A stretch of 64,000 nucleotides of DNA from positions 343,886 to 407,885 of the forward strand of contig JBBPTG010000009.1 of the NCBI GenBank assembly GCA_038093975.1, read 5' to 3'. The position numbers and the translations under genes were made by a program. The notes under the pieces were generated by a model, which searched no databases, was not told the origin of the DNA, and saw only the letters and a program-made list of their open reading frames with translations. Below, in pieces: positions 33,703 through 45,306 of this stretch. How positions within the stretch are numbered: position 1 is the first letter of the stretch; each line of letters begins with the position of its first letter. Origin of the DNA: Chalciporus piperatus (taxonomy: Eukaryota; Basidiomycota; Agaricomycetes; Boletales; Boletaceae).

Positions 33703-35705
33703 TCATTGTGTTACTACTTCCACCCTGCCACACTCTAGCACTGTCTCTGGTGTCAAATTGTATAGTTCATCAATGAGCGCCGGCAGGAATGTTCCCGATC
33801 CCTGTACATCGACTCGCATCGCAGCACGCTCCCCTGCAATCGTAAGTGCCAAGATACTTGCGGAAATCCATTGGGTCAGTTCAAATCTCAGATCTCATCG
33901 CTCAACTTGGACTCACCCTCCGATCGCGCCCAATAACATGTTACCTTTCACGAGCCTTCCCGCTGCGTCTTTGCCCTTTTCCCGCTCCCAAGCACCGGCA
34001 CAGAAGGTAGCAATGCAGGTTCCTACTAGACACCCAGAGCCTGTGATATCACCGAGAAGCTTATGCCCATTCGCAAGCTTGACCACGGTTGTGCCATCCG
34101 AAACCCAATCAATTACGCCAGTAAGAGCAATGATGCATCCTGATAATCCGAGAAGGTTTTGGATTGACGACAGGGAATCTTTGGAAACTTACGTTCCTTC
34201 CTTGCCAGGTCCCTGACAAACGCGGCCGGGTCAGCGAACCCGGCACCGATACTGTCGACACCCTTGGCTTGCGCCTCAATGACCGTGTCGTCAACATTTG
34301 AACCGATGTGACCCTAGTTGATGTTGAACTCACCTCCTTCGAATCAGCAAGCGCGGCAAGCTCTCCCGCATTGCCTTTAATGACGCTGGCTTGCCAAGCG
34401 TTCAATAATTCGGAAGCAGTACTACGACGAAACTGCGTTGCCCCTACACCAACAGGGTCAAAGATCACTGGCTTCTTCTCGGCGTTTACGAACTGTCCTG
34501 CAAGTAACATGCTTTCCTTATCCTTGACCGTGCCGAAATTCACTAGCAATGCACCGAGGACGCGGCTGAGATCGTACATCTCCTCTGGTGCGGTAGCCAT
34601 AATGGGGCTGGCCCCCAGAGCCAGGGTGGCATTGGCAGATTGGTTAGCCACAACAATATTCGTGATCTAAGGAAGTAAGTCATGTACATGTAATCAGTCT
34701 TTAGATTTACCTGGTGAATGAGAGGATTCGTCTCCTTGATGATACCCAAAAGATCGGCAACGCCAGCTTTGATTGATTGTGGAGTGTAGGTCGCAGATGC
34801 TTCAGCCAGATTCCTGATGGAAGTTGACCAAGATAAATAAGCATCCTTGAGCGTTTTGGCTGATCTGAGCGGCTCTGGGGACGACACTATATCTGAAACA
34901 ACGGCCACTCCATCTAAAGTACGCCCTGTGGTTGACACGGCCCCATGTAAAGTTCTTAATATGTTGCTGGACTTGATGCCACCTGTCAATTCTCATAGTT
35001 AGTACATACACCCCCCAAGAAAAGAGTCCCGCACCGATAGCAACAGCTTTCACGGAGGTGCCGTCAAGAGCTGCAAGCAGGTGCCCGATTCCCCGTGCTC
35101 CGAGGAGAGGAGCCGCGAGTTGCTTTGTGCTTGTTGCCCGGACTGCACCAATACCGATATAATCAGCACCATCCTCTAGAGCCTTCTTAACGTGGTTCAC
35201 GTTGTTGCAAGATACCCCGATAATTTTGCCTGGCGGGAGAAGTTGCCGCGCCATGTATACTGGCATGTCTGTTTGCCCAAGGTGCACACCGTGCGCGTCA
35301 ACGGCTAGAGCAATATCTATGCGATCGTTGATTATAAGGGGAACCCCGAATTCGTCGCATATTTTTTTGCTTTCCTGGGCAATTTGCAGAAACTGGAGAT
35401 TCCATATGAGACCATCGCGATCGCGTCTGTCTGTTATCATTATCAATGTACCTCAGCTGTGTCTGATTTCTTCTCTCGTACTTGTACGACAGTAACCCCT
35501 CCCTGCAAAGCCTGATGGTAATATCAGTAATGTGTTGGCTTGAAAGCCGGGGGAGGAAGCACTTCTCTGAGAGAGTTGCCGTACGCCTAACAAGATCAAG
35601 TTTCAAGGAGGACATGGTACTTATGACGTCAGAACTTACCTTGCCCTCTGGGAGTAGCTCTCGGCCGGTAACGAGGTAAAGGGAATAATCGATAGGTATA
35701 CTCAT
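33703..35705 (-). CDS. THI6: Bifunctional thiamine-phosphate synthase / hydroxyethylthiazole kinase
   Basis: Nine exons: 35705-35640, 35586-35563, 35511-35452, 35392-35035, 34982-34711, 34666-34334, 34274-34193, 34139-33917 and 33856-33703; 523 aa. The N-terminal half is thiamine-phosphate synthase: DYSLYLVTGRELLP, ALQGGVTVVQVREK, PLIINDRIDIALAVDAHGVHLGQTDMP and ADYIGIGAVRATSTK. The C-terminal half is ThiM-type kinase: [58 protein letters not shown] and LLGDITGSGCLVGTCIATFCA. The protein phosphorylates the thiazole precursor and joins it to the pyrimidine to make thiamine phosphate. Fusion of the two enzymes is normal for fungal Thi6. Intron 34275-34333 was chosen over a shorter 20-nt option. 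It shares a 162-bp divergent promoter with the Mtf1-like gene; no thiamine riboswitch was recognised. Confidence 0.94.
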
Positions 35706-35867
35706 AACCGATCAACTCACCGTATGGCTCAGATTAAAGGTAGATAGAGAATTTTCACCTGAGAGAATATAATTAAATATTTACGTCTACAGATGCACCT
35801 GATCTGAGCTGATTATGTAAGGTAGGTGTGTCTTTGGTAAATCTGCAGCAGGCTTGCAAATTTATTT

Positions 35868-37339
35868 ATGTCGCTGTTCAAGCGGTGGTTTTCGACAGCA
35901 GCAAGACGTTGCGTCCAACTGGGAGACCCAATATTTCCACCACCATCATCCACCCAGCTTCTCAGACACCATGTTTGTCTCCGCAACTCTAAGACAGCGG
36001 CCCAAGTGGCTGACGCATTCGTTCCGGCTGGGTCAAGAGACAAGGTGATCATTGAAGCCTTTCCGGGTGAGGCGCTCCGTACCGTGAGGGGGGGAGGGCG
36101 GTACTAACAACCAACCTTGAAGGGCCTGGAATGCTGACGCGTGCATTACTTGAACTACCGAAAGAACGTGTTCGCAAGATTATCGTACTCGAGAACACTG
36201 AATGTTTTCTCGAGAGCCTCACGGTATGTCGACAGAACTCAGTCACGTATCTCACCATGCTGAACGAGTACCTAGCCACTCCAAATGGTCGATCCACGTA
36301 TACGGGTTCTCCCGTGGGACGGTTATGCATGGAGTACCTACCGCAACTTAGAAGCAGAGGGTCACCTCTGCGATGTCGAGGCTTCCGATTGGCAAGACCG
36401 TGCGCTGTTATCATCATCCTTTCAACTACGTTGCTCAATCTCCCATTGCTCTCAGCCGACCCTCAGCTTCGTTTCGTCGCACACTTGCCAACCTCCATCT
36501 ATGGCGAGCAACTTATCGCGCAACTGTTGCGTCTAGTACCCGACCAAGGCTGGCTGTTCCGCTACGGCCGAGTCCCCATGAGCTATATCATGCATGATTT
36601 CGTGTGGGAGGTATTTCTTTATCGTTCTCCCAAGGCTGGTCTGACATTCTACCAGCGTATATCAGCGGATACCAGCAATGTTGCCAAGCTGAAAAATCGA
36701 TGCAAGTTGTCTGTGATAGCTGAGGCTGTTGCTTCATTTCAAGAAGCCGTCCCTTCTGGGGTATTGCAGCCATACGAAGAACACTTCTGGCCCCCTAGTA
36801 TCGCCGCCACCGAGGGTCGCTCAAAGAAAAACCGTCAGAACCGCAATATGGTTGCCGTTACGATAAATCCGCTACGAGAACAGGTCTCTGAACCAATTTC
36901 TCGTAATCTAAAATGGCTGACAAGTATAACAGACCATCGAGAAAGGCTTGCTCGATAAATGGGACTACTGCCTGCGTAAGTTGTTTGTGCTCAAATCGAC
37001 TCAGCTTAAACGTGCAATCCCGTATGTCAGCTGCTTCATCTTCGCCTCAATGTCTTATTCCTCCACTTTATCTGTTCTAGCCATCTTGCACCAGGAGCAT
37101 CAACCTTGTTGAAAACGCTCACAGATGGATCCCTTCCGGGCCACTATTCAGTCGATACTTCCAAACCTGTGCGTGAGATGGAGGTAAAAGATTGGGCAGC
37201 TCTGGTGCATGCGTTCGATACATGGGCGTTTGCCCCTGATGTCAGTACATGATTTGACATTTCTATGTGCTTTGCTGATTCTGGCATTATTCAGGATCTC
37301 CTTATTACAGACTCCTTTTCTAGGGACGATAGACTTTAG
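35868..37339 (+). CDS. Mitochondrial rRNA adenine dimethylase-like protein / Mtf1-type transcription factor
   Basis: Seven exons: 35868-36066, 36123-36223, 36276-36399, 36456-36883, 36933-37021, 37081-37240 and 37295-37339; 381 aa. The start MSLFKRWFSTAARRC is basic and Ser/Ala-rich, as for a mitochondrial presequence. The SAM-fold motif I appears as IIEAFPGPGMLTRALLEL, then KIIVLENTECFLESL, VRVLPWDGYAWSTY, and the middle motif FVAHLPTSIYGEQLIAQLL, where KsgA/Dim1 enzymes have N-[LI]-P-[YF]. The asparagine is histidine here, which suggests loss of methylase activity. The C-terminal helical part ends AFAPDDLLITDSF. In fungi this family includes Mtf1, the specificity factor of mitochondrial RNA polymerase, as well as true dimethylases. 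I favour a non-catalytic Mtf1-like role, from the missing motif residue. Confidence 0.75.
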
Positions 37340-38344
37340 AGAGAGATACCGCGTACACTGTGATCTAGTCGAGGTATAACACTACTTATTGCGCGACGGT
37401 CACAAGTGGTCTTCTCCATCTTGGTGTGATTGTCTGCCATTCGATCTTGGGTATCTGTTATCAATAGTGCGACACTGACTAAATGACATGTATCGATCAC
37501 GAGCAAAGTAACGTATTCCTGAGAGCAGTCGTTCTGCGTGAGCACCGCCACCGTGCCCTTTCCGTCAACGTGGGGCTTTCCTCACGCGGGACACGCCGCG
37601 TTGGCGGGAGCGCTGACTAAGCGCGTGTCCCGGGACACGGCGGCTGTGCCGTCACCCCGGACAGCGTGCGCTCGCCATGGGGAGCGACGAGCGGGCGTGT
37701 TCTGACGACGGAAGGGCGCGATTGTCGCGCTAGGTACCTAGGACAGCGTGATCTGCAATATATTAAAGTGTTACATAATTTATCTAAGGGTGGACGCGAG
37801 CGAGGAACGACGATGTGGTCGGGCGGTTGCCAAAACGGGATGCGTGTCCCAAGAGGCCAAAAAATCGATGTTTTTCATGGGACACGATTTCCTATGGCGC
37901 GCCCGCCAAAAATTGCGTGTCCCATGAAAAATCAGACCGTGGTTTTTCGCTGGGACACGCGGAATCGCCCGTCGGGCCCAATTGCGCTCGCTAACGACAG
38001 GTTTCCCTGCTGTACGTAGCCTCGTCGGCAGTCATTTATTTCTACACCCTCAGAAACACGATTTTTGCGGCTCAAAAAATAGGCACAATGTATTCCATGT
38101 ATCTACAGTATAATTACAATTTTTTCGAACTCTCTTGACGTGGAACGAGCGAGAGACGCACTCAGAAACCCGACGCGCCCTCACGGCATGTCAGGGGTCT
38201 CCGGCGGCACGCGCCTCAGCGACTTCCGAAAAGGCAAGGGTGCGTGTCCCAGCCCCAAGTCTCAGCCCAGATTCCAGTGATCGAGATCCGTATGCTCAAC
38301 TAAGTAAATGTACAGCATTCGATAACAAAGCGAAGTCCACCAGA
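37340..38344. repeat. GC-rich spacer with repeated GTGTCCC/GGGACAC motifs
   Basis: No gene is seen in this 1-kb interval. The heptamer GTGTCCC or its complement GGGACAC appears at least eight times (about 37579, 37625, 37632, 37842, 37880, 37918, 37951 and 38243). Two copies form a perfect 16-bp palindrome, CGTGTCCCGGGACACG, at 37624-37639. Several copies are extended by short A or T runs (TTTTTCATGGGACACGA, GCGTGTCCCATGAAAAA), which form further inverted repeats. Base composition is much more GC-rich than the flanks. The ORFs at 37666 and 38135 follow from this composition and look non-coding. Confidence 0.55.
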
Positions 38345-41300
38345 CTATGATGCTTCCGCATCGTCGTCGGTGTCAGAAATATATTCTTTACTTTTGCTAA
38401 AGAGAGTTGAATGAGTCAAGTCATACTGCAAATATTGGACTTACAATTGTTTCTTCCGCGGTCCCCCAGTTGTCTCTTGATCGTCGTCGTCGCGAATGAC
38501 TCGTTTCTTTACACCGCGCTGTATGTAACATATCGGTAGGGGAACCATTACAGGACAGTGAAAAGGGGCATCGTACCTTCTTTGCCGGCTTGCTCTCCAT
38601 CTCCTCGTCACTAAACAATTGTTCGTTATGTTTGCCTTTCCGCCGTTTCTTTGGCTCAGACGATGTCACCAGACCATCGCTCTCCATCTGAACCTCGCGG
38701 GTCCACTCAAGTGCCTGCTCCCTCGCTATTCGGCGCTCCTCTGCCAATTTCTCCGCTTGTACACGCAACTCTTCCATCTTTGCCCTCTGTTCATCCAGGT
38801 AAAGAATCAATCAGAAGAGGTGAGTGGAAGAGAACAAAAGGACAGACTTCAAGGGCTTCCTGCCTTTGTTTTTCATCCTGTCTCTTCTGACGCGCAGCAT
38901 CAAGTCTCGCTTGTGCCTCCGACTCAAACTCTCTCTGCGCTCCAAGATGTTCATCCGCTCGACGTAGCATGCTTTCACCGTATTTGCGACGTTGGTCTGC
39001 GAGCTCCACGCTATAAGGCAAGAATGGAGACGTGTCGGCCGCCAACGAGCCAAAGATGCTATTTAGCGTAAGCACGTCAGTCATCATACCAGCTACGTAT
39101 GGAGCGACGGACTGGAGGGGGAAGTACATACCGTTGCGCATGGTTAGCCTGACATATTGACCACTCGAGGTCTTTCAACGTCCGTTTGGCTGGACTCAGT
39201 CCAAAGAGGAGTTCAGCCGCTTTCTGTTGGATCATAGCAATATTGTACATGATCGCTTTATCACTTGGCTGCATGTGGAGGGCCTGGGAAGCGTGAGCAC
39301 GGTTGTTTGCTCTCTGCTTGAATCTAGAAGACGCACCATCTGAGCATATTTTAGTGCGGTATTCATGGCTACAGACGTTTGCTCTTTGGTGGCCTTGGCA
39401 TACCAAGATCGACACAAACACATCAACACTGACACGTTTTGACCGTCGTAGAATTTGACAGAGGCAGTTTCATACTGCCGTCAAGTAGTCAGCACTCACT
39501 CTTCAGGCTGCGAATGTTTTTACTCACACTTTCTATGGCACGATCGAATTCGTCTCGTGCATAGTAGCAGTGGCCCATATTTACATAGACACTTCCGTCG
39601 TGGAGCGTTTCTCGGATCTTCGCGAACACGTCGAGCGCCTCTCGCGAGCTCTTCAACCGTCGCTGAGCATCATCCGCCGCTGAAGCCGGAAGCACTCCAC
39701 TCAAAGTCCCCAGAGCGTCCTCGGCCACTGCAATCGCAAGACCTTGTGCGGCCACAGCACAAAATGGGTCGAGCTGGAGTGCTTTGTGATAGGCTTCGAC
39801 TGCGCGTTGGAAGTTTCGTTTGCGCTCTTCCACAACCTTGGGATTGGGATCTCGGCTCTCGCGGCTTTGATTGTACATGATCCAGGCTGCGGCGCATAGC
39901 GAGTAGACGTCGTGTCGCTCGTGATCTTTGAGGGTCGCGAAAACAAAATCTTTGGCTGCTTTGACGTTGTGCTGGAGGAGGAACGAAGTGTAGAACGCGC
40001 GGAGGTTGAGGTTGGTATTCTGGGTGGCCAAGGCCTGCTTAAGGAGCTCATGAGCTTCATTTGGCTGACCAACGTTCACCAGCAATTGTGCTTGTCTGAT
40101 CTTCGCTATGTGAAATGTCAGGTAAATCTCAACATCCAGGAGCCGAAGGACCAACCGTCAACATATTCTGGATGTCGAGAGAGAAGCTTATCGTACGCTC
40201 CGTTGGCCAAAGCATTGTCGCCACTATCCTCGTATACCCTTGCGAGATTATATAGGATTGACGTCGACATCGCTTCGCTCGACACCTCGTTGAGAGTTGC
40301 AGCCTTGGTCAGCGCTTCCTCATACATCATGCGTGCTTCCTTTAGGTTGCCATCCATATGTTGCAAAGCGCCTAGATTGTTGAGTAACCTTGGATCGATC
40401 CGACCACCCGCCATGCTGACTCGCAAGGCCTCGCGGAAAGCTTTTGCGGTCCGATCCATGTTCTCCTCCTGCCACAAACACGCAATCTCGACCTGCATTT
40501 CAATATCATCAACGATGAATCGTGGTGTACGGCTTGACGGATGTCCATTTAGGCGAGGGTCCTCGGCCTCGGCAGCCTTACAAACTCGGTCAAATAGTTC
40601 GCGTGCCTTGTGCTTCTCCTGAGCAACATCCGCGCTGGATACGCCAGGTCGTGGATGGGCACGGAGCGAGGCGAGCATGACAGTAGCCTCAACGGATCGG
40701 TGTGGGTTCGGAGGCTGTATCAGGGTGTCGAGGGTGTGTATTGCTGCAGCCATTTCATCTGTCTCCCATAAGGCATTGATTCATCTATGAATGAAGACCC
40801 AATCCTACCATTTAGCACCTGCATCTGCGCCATGCCAATGGCACCTAGCACATGGTTCGGCTGACCCTCCGTGGCAATCGTGTAGTATTTTGTAGCTTCC
40901 TTCAGTGACCCCTCGGCATGCAAGGCCCGGGCAGTTCGTAGATTGCCTTCGGTGAGTAATGTGAGGGTGTCGGCAAATTGGATCGTTCGTTCAGCCAGCT
41001 TGAGTGCCTTGACAGGAGTCAGATGTGTGCGCTCTTTGCTTTACGGTAGGAAATAACAACTCACGCGTTTAAAGTTATTCTTTCGAAGGAATAACTCGCA
41101 CAGTGCATTAGCCGCAGCGGCACTCTTCTGGTTCGTTTTGAACGCCTGCTCAATATATTTGGTCCCTATCATAAAGGCCTGGGCACATTCCTGTTCGGTT
41201 TGGTTCCCCGCTTTACTGGAGTTGATAGATTCTAGCCCTAATAAAAGTTGTGCGGCCCACTCGGACGGATTCTGACCGGGAAGCTCAGCATCACAGTCCA

Positions 41301-42234
41301 AAATGAAAGTCGCCAACGTACCACCTCCAGGCTTCTTTGCCATGCCGCTTTGGCTTTTACTCTCTGATCCATTGCCCAGAAACAGAGGCCTATTCCTATT
41401 CGAGGGTCCGGTATACACCTGGGGTTTAGTTGTAGGGCTTGCTGGAATAGCTTGAGAGCTTGGGGGTAGCTCCGCCTCGCGTAAAGGATGCGAGCCTGGG
41501 CGTGACAAGAGCCATCAGCACTTCAATATCAAGTTTGACGTGAGAGCCGACCTTGCCAACGAGAGCCACAATATTTGTCGGCTTTTCAGCGAGGACACCT
41601 TCGAACGAACGCATTGCGTCATCCAGAGATCGAGTAGCCAATTGTTGGACGCCTAAATAACGTTCAGCGCATGAGTTCAACCAAGTTCACCACGAACCTC
41701 GCGTCAAGAAGGCCAGTGTCCCACCAACCCCCTCCCCACATTCTGCTGCAGCTCTCTCCCCTGTGTTCAAGTACTGAGCAGCGTCCCGATAATATTCCTC
41801 TTTCGGACGCACGCCCACGAGCTTGTCTTCTTGAGCGTCATGAAGGATAACCTTGGGTGCTTTCTGCGCATGAGCGATCTGAATGTTCGCGAGGAGTGCA
41901 TATATCGGTGGTGACTGAGCCATTATCCCATTCGCCGTCAACGCTACAGGGATCATGGAATAGGGAAGTGACGAAGAACTCCAAAATATGGCGACTCACA
42001 TTCAATGGCAGAATGTGCGATTCGTTCTGCAGCAGCTAGGTATCCTCTCCGCCAGTACTCGCCAGCGAGTTTCACCCATACCGTGACTCTACATTGACCT
42101 TCCTTCAGAAGATCCAGGACGTCATCCGGATTGGGGTCGAGGTTGTCCAGATCGATGGTAATGACTTCTTGTCCGCCCAGTTCAATGTCAATTGACCGCC
42201 CGGTCGCAACAATCGAGTCTTCAAGTCCTTGCAT
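38345..42234 (-). CDS. CTR9: Ctr9 subunit of the Paf1 transcription elongation complex
   Basis: Fourteen exons: 42234-42000, 41943-41698, 41652-41552, 41495-41322, 41271-41065, 41007-40809, 40758-40156, 40105-39528, 39474-39337, 39283-39132, 39058-38848, 38786-38577, 38518-38445 and 38396-38345; 1,059 aa. It opens with IDIELGGQEVITIDLDNLDPNP, the conserved Ctr9 N-terminus. A long series of TPR helices follows (RSYPQALKLFQQALQLNP, DPRIGIGLCFWAMDQRVKAKAAWQRSLEV, LYNLARVYEDSGDNALANGAYDKLL, VEAYHKALQLDPFCAVAAQGLAIAVAEDA). A charged coiled coil (QRRKYGESMLRRADEHLGAQ) and an acidic/basic tail with KSKEYISDTDDD close the protein. Ctr9 scaffolds Paf1C, which couples RNA polymerase II elongation to histone H2B ubiquitination and H3K4/K36 methylation. 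It shares a 207-bp divergent promoter with the V-ATPase gene. Confidence 0.94.
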
Positions 42235-42441
42235 TGTTGGTCCTGCCGCCGAACCAAGTAACAGGTTGAGGCTTATATAAGCAAAACGTTTAAGCCAAGG
42301 TATTTACCTATGTTTATACCTGAGATTGCACAAAAACTCCGCTGTCAAGTCCGACGCGCGGTTCGTACGCAGTTTGCTTCAACGTTGACCGAATACCTAT
42401 TCTAATTCTCTCCTCCCTTTCCTACCGTCCTTGCCATAGCC
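42235..42441. promoter_or_regulatory. Divergent CTR9/VMA3 promoter region
   Basis: The 207 bp lie between the two opposite start codons and hold a pyrimidine-rich stretch (42400-42440) next to the V-ATPase start. No factor site was recognised. Confidence 0.4.
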
Positions 42442-43384
42442 ATGTCTGATCTCTGCCCCGTATATTCCCCATTCTTTGCCGCCATGGTAAGGCCCACAAA
42501 GCTTGTGTCGAAACTGATATTGAAATCCTTCGTAGGGCTGCACCTCTGCCATTGTGTTTACCTGTAGGAACCTGAAGCTTCACCTAGCGACCATGTACTC
42601 ACGTTCGTCTGTGTCCGTTTCTTTAATTGCGTGCAGGTATTGGGGCCAGGTTCGTTCACACTGTCTGTTAAAGATTTATGTTCGTTGCTGACGGCAAACT
42701 CTTAGCTATGGTACTGCTAAGTCTGGTGTCGGGATATCAGCAATGGGGGTCCTGCGACCTGACCTTGTCATGAGATGTGTTATCCCAGTTATCATGGCTG
42801 GTATCATTGCCGTAAGAACCTTGTTCTCTTGGACGTCGGTCCTGTAGTAATTGCTCTAACGCAACATAGATTTACGGTCTGGTGGTTTCCGTGCTCATCT
42901 CCAACTCACGTGGGTTTCGTTCTTTCAATTTGCATCGGTAGCATTCCGACGTAAATCATGCAGTCGAATCATCTATGTCTCTTGCGCAAAGTTTCATCGA
43001 CCTCGGTGCTGGTCTCTCCGTCGGGCTAGCCGGTCTTGCAGCTGGGTTCGCTATTGGCATTGTCGGTGATGCAGGTGTGAGAGGTACTGCTCAGCAACCG
43101 CGACTATTCGTTGGAATGGTCCGTTATTTCTGCCTTTCATGTTTTATACTTGCTAATCCCCGACCCAGGTGTTGATTCTCATCTTCGCTGAAGTATTGGG
43201 CCTTTACGGTATGTATACGCCTACTTTGTCATGTCATGGGTGGTGATGTGATGCTTTCGGATGTTCAAGGACTCATTGTGGCGCTTATCATGCACACGAG
43301 GGCTGGTGAACTTGCTGTTATCGTAAGTACTGCAACATGATGAATATTCGCTTCCCTGAGAACTGATGCTTTTTGAAGTGTTAA
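42442..43384 (+). CDS. VMA3: V-ATPase proteolipid subunit c
   Basis: Nine exons: 42442-42486, 42536-42563, 42637-42649, 42706-42811, 42870-42909, 42964-43118, 43169-43208, 43270-43322 and 43379-43384; 161 aa. Four membrane helices are visible: [63 protein letters not shown] and [20 protein letters not shown]. The proton-carrying glutamate is Glu137, the same number as in yeast Vma3. The subunit forms the rotor ring of the vacuolar proton pump. The N-terminus [16 protein letters not shown] fits Vma3 rather than the longer Vma16. Exon 3 has only 13 nt, and the last coding exon, if correct, only 6 nt (Cys plus stop). Confidence 0.92.
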
Positions 43385-43538
43385 GGTGACTAATCAGTGG
43401 GAGATGATTAGGCTTATTAGGGACCTTTCAGTGAGAGTCGCGGTTTGGCGACATCCGAGTATGGGTGCAGTAGATAAGACTTTAGCATGTCCATGTGTGT
43501 CGAGGATAAGCTAATCAAACAACTAAAAAAATACCTAA

Positions 43539-44236
43539 GGCCCAGCTCAGAAAGTTGGTCAGGTGTGGTCAGGTGTGGTCAGGTGTGGTTTGCCCAAACC
43601 AGCTAGTTTGCGAACAAACCATCCGCAAACTCGCACCCAGTGCACGGCAACTGGGTTTGGTCGGATTTCGGATATTTCCGCCCGCGCGCGAGTGGCGGCT
43701 GTGTACAACTCGACCAAGTCTTTAACCAAGTAAACCTTGCTATAAATTGATGTAGTACTGTCCGCGATAATCCCTAAACCTCACCATAAATTGGTGTACT
43801 GTTCACAATAATCCCTAAACCTCACCATAATAAATTGGTGCACTGTCTGCGATAATCCCTAAACCTCACCATAATAAATTGGTGAGGTTTAGGGATTATT
43901 GTGGACAGTGCACCAATTTATTATGGTGAGGTTTAGGGATTATCGTGGACAGTACTACACCAATTTATCGCAAGGTTTACTCGGTTAAAGACTTGGTCGA
44001 GTTATAGGGATTATCACAAACAGTACACCAATTTATGGCAAGGTTTAGGGATTATTGTGAACAGTACACCAATTTATGGTGAGGTTTAGGGGTTATCACA
44101 GACAGTACAACAACTTTTGTAAACCGTGGGAACTAGTTTGCAAACCTCCGAGTATGAAGTGCTGGTTTGCGCTTGGTTTGCGCAAACAACTTTCCCACCC
44201 AAACCAGCCTTCCTAACCAGGTTTCCGAGCTGGGCC
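43539..44236. mobile_element. Foldback MITE with TAA target-site duplication (PIF/Harbinger-like)
   Basis: Terminal inverted repeats GGCCCAGCTCAGAAA (left) and TTTCCGAGCTGGGCC (right) bound a 698-bp element flanked by TAA on both sides (43536-43538 and 44237-44239). The interior is a near-palindrome centred at about 43875/43876. It is built from repeats of roughly 45-65 bp containing CCCTAAACCTCACCATAA or its complement. Just inside the left end there are three tandem copies of TGGTCAGGTG. It has no coding capacity. A 3-bp TAA/TWA duplication and GG-rich ends suit the PIF/Harbinger superfamily, but no transposase is present to confirm that. Confidence 0.75.
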
Positions 44237-45306
44237 TAAGGCATTAGGGTAGTTCAGTACTCCCAGTCAAAAGTTACAATATGATAGCACAGTAGACCAA
44301 TGTAGTACAACCCTAACTTAGTCATACAATGCCATGCAGGAAATTTGCTGATCTCTCCAATCTAACACAATCACCAACCATGTATCTGATGAGTACCTGA
44401 ACTACAGTTGACTCCCTCATAACTGATACCTCTAGATTTGTGCTGTGGGGTATTGGGTATCAGGGAGTATCAGGTCGATGAGAGGTCGGGTATCAAGGGG
44501 ACAAAACACTTAAAAGTTCATCTATGTTTGTCTAGTACTGTACTACACAATCATGAGTCTTTGGGAGGGAAATAAGAGGCCAACTTGGTGGGCTTCATGG
44601 CCTGCATCTCCTTTGCACGTGTCCTCCGAGTCTGCCTGACTGAGCCCAGCATCACCTGCAACATTTTCCCTTAGTCGACCAACCATCTGACTGCCAACAA
44701 CAACTCTTCTCCCTTCAATGCATGAGGAACGGCGAGTCATGCTTTGGCAACGAGCTCACTACAGAGCTGGGTAACTCCTCCCCAAATCAATTTATATGGC
44801 ACCATGTAGTTTGTTAGTACAGAATAAACAGTTATATTGATGCTTACATAGTCTATGAGTTGCATCTTCAGTTGTATGCTGGTCTCCATACCCTTGAAAA
44901 AGGTGGAGAGCATCAAGTCTTTTTTGCTCCCCAGGACCAATGCCTTCCAACAGATCTCCTCCTTCTGAACACCCATAGGAAATCCATGAGTGAGTGAGAT
45001 ATACTGGCGAACTAGGCTCTGACCTCGCTTGGCAAGTTTGTTGGTGCGTGGGCTTTCGAATGTCTCAAGTTTGACCTTCTGTCCCTTGGATACTGGGACA
45101 CCTTTTGATGTGGTATCATTTTTCTTTTCTTTGTCTTCTTGGGGCCCTCAAATAATTTGAGTGAGATTCAAGTCAGTATGTTTGTGGAGCTAAGAAAAAA
45201 CAAATACCTCGTCATTCACCTTCACCATTGCCTGGGCTGGACATGGTGCTTTTGCACCTTCATGGGCATCCCCAGTGTTGACTTGGGCATCATCCTGTGT
45301 ATCATG

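Noticed and set aside
34314..34333. 20-nt intron in THI6
   Set aside because: Too short for splicing; a 59-nt intron at 34275-34333 keeps the frame and the family sequence.
37666..38350. ORFs of 117 and 71 codons in the GC-rich spacer
   Set aside because: They follow from GC composition and repeat motifs; no conserved residues or splice structure.
41404..41418. Possible intron in CTR9 starting GTGTAT
   Set aside because: The frame reads straight through as NPRCIPDPRIGIGLCFWAM, the conserved Ctr9 sequence.
43740..44100. CCCTAAAC/TTTAGGG motifs as internal telomere repeats
   Set aside because: They are spaced 45-65 bp apart inside the foldback MITE units, not in tandem telomeric arrays.
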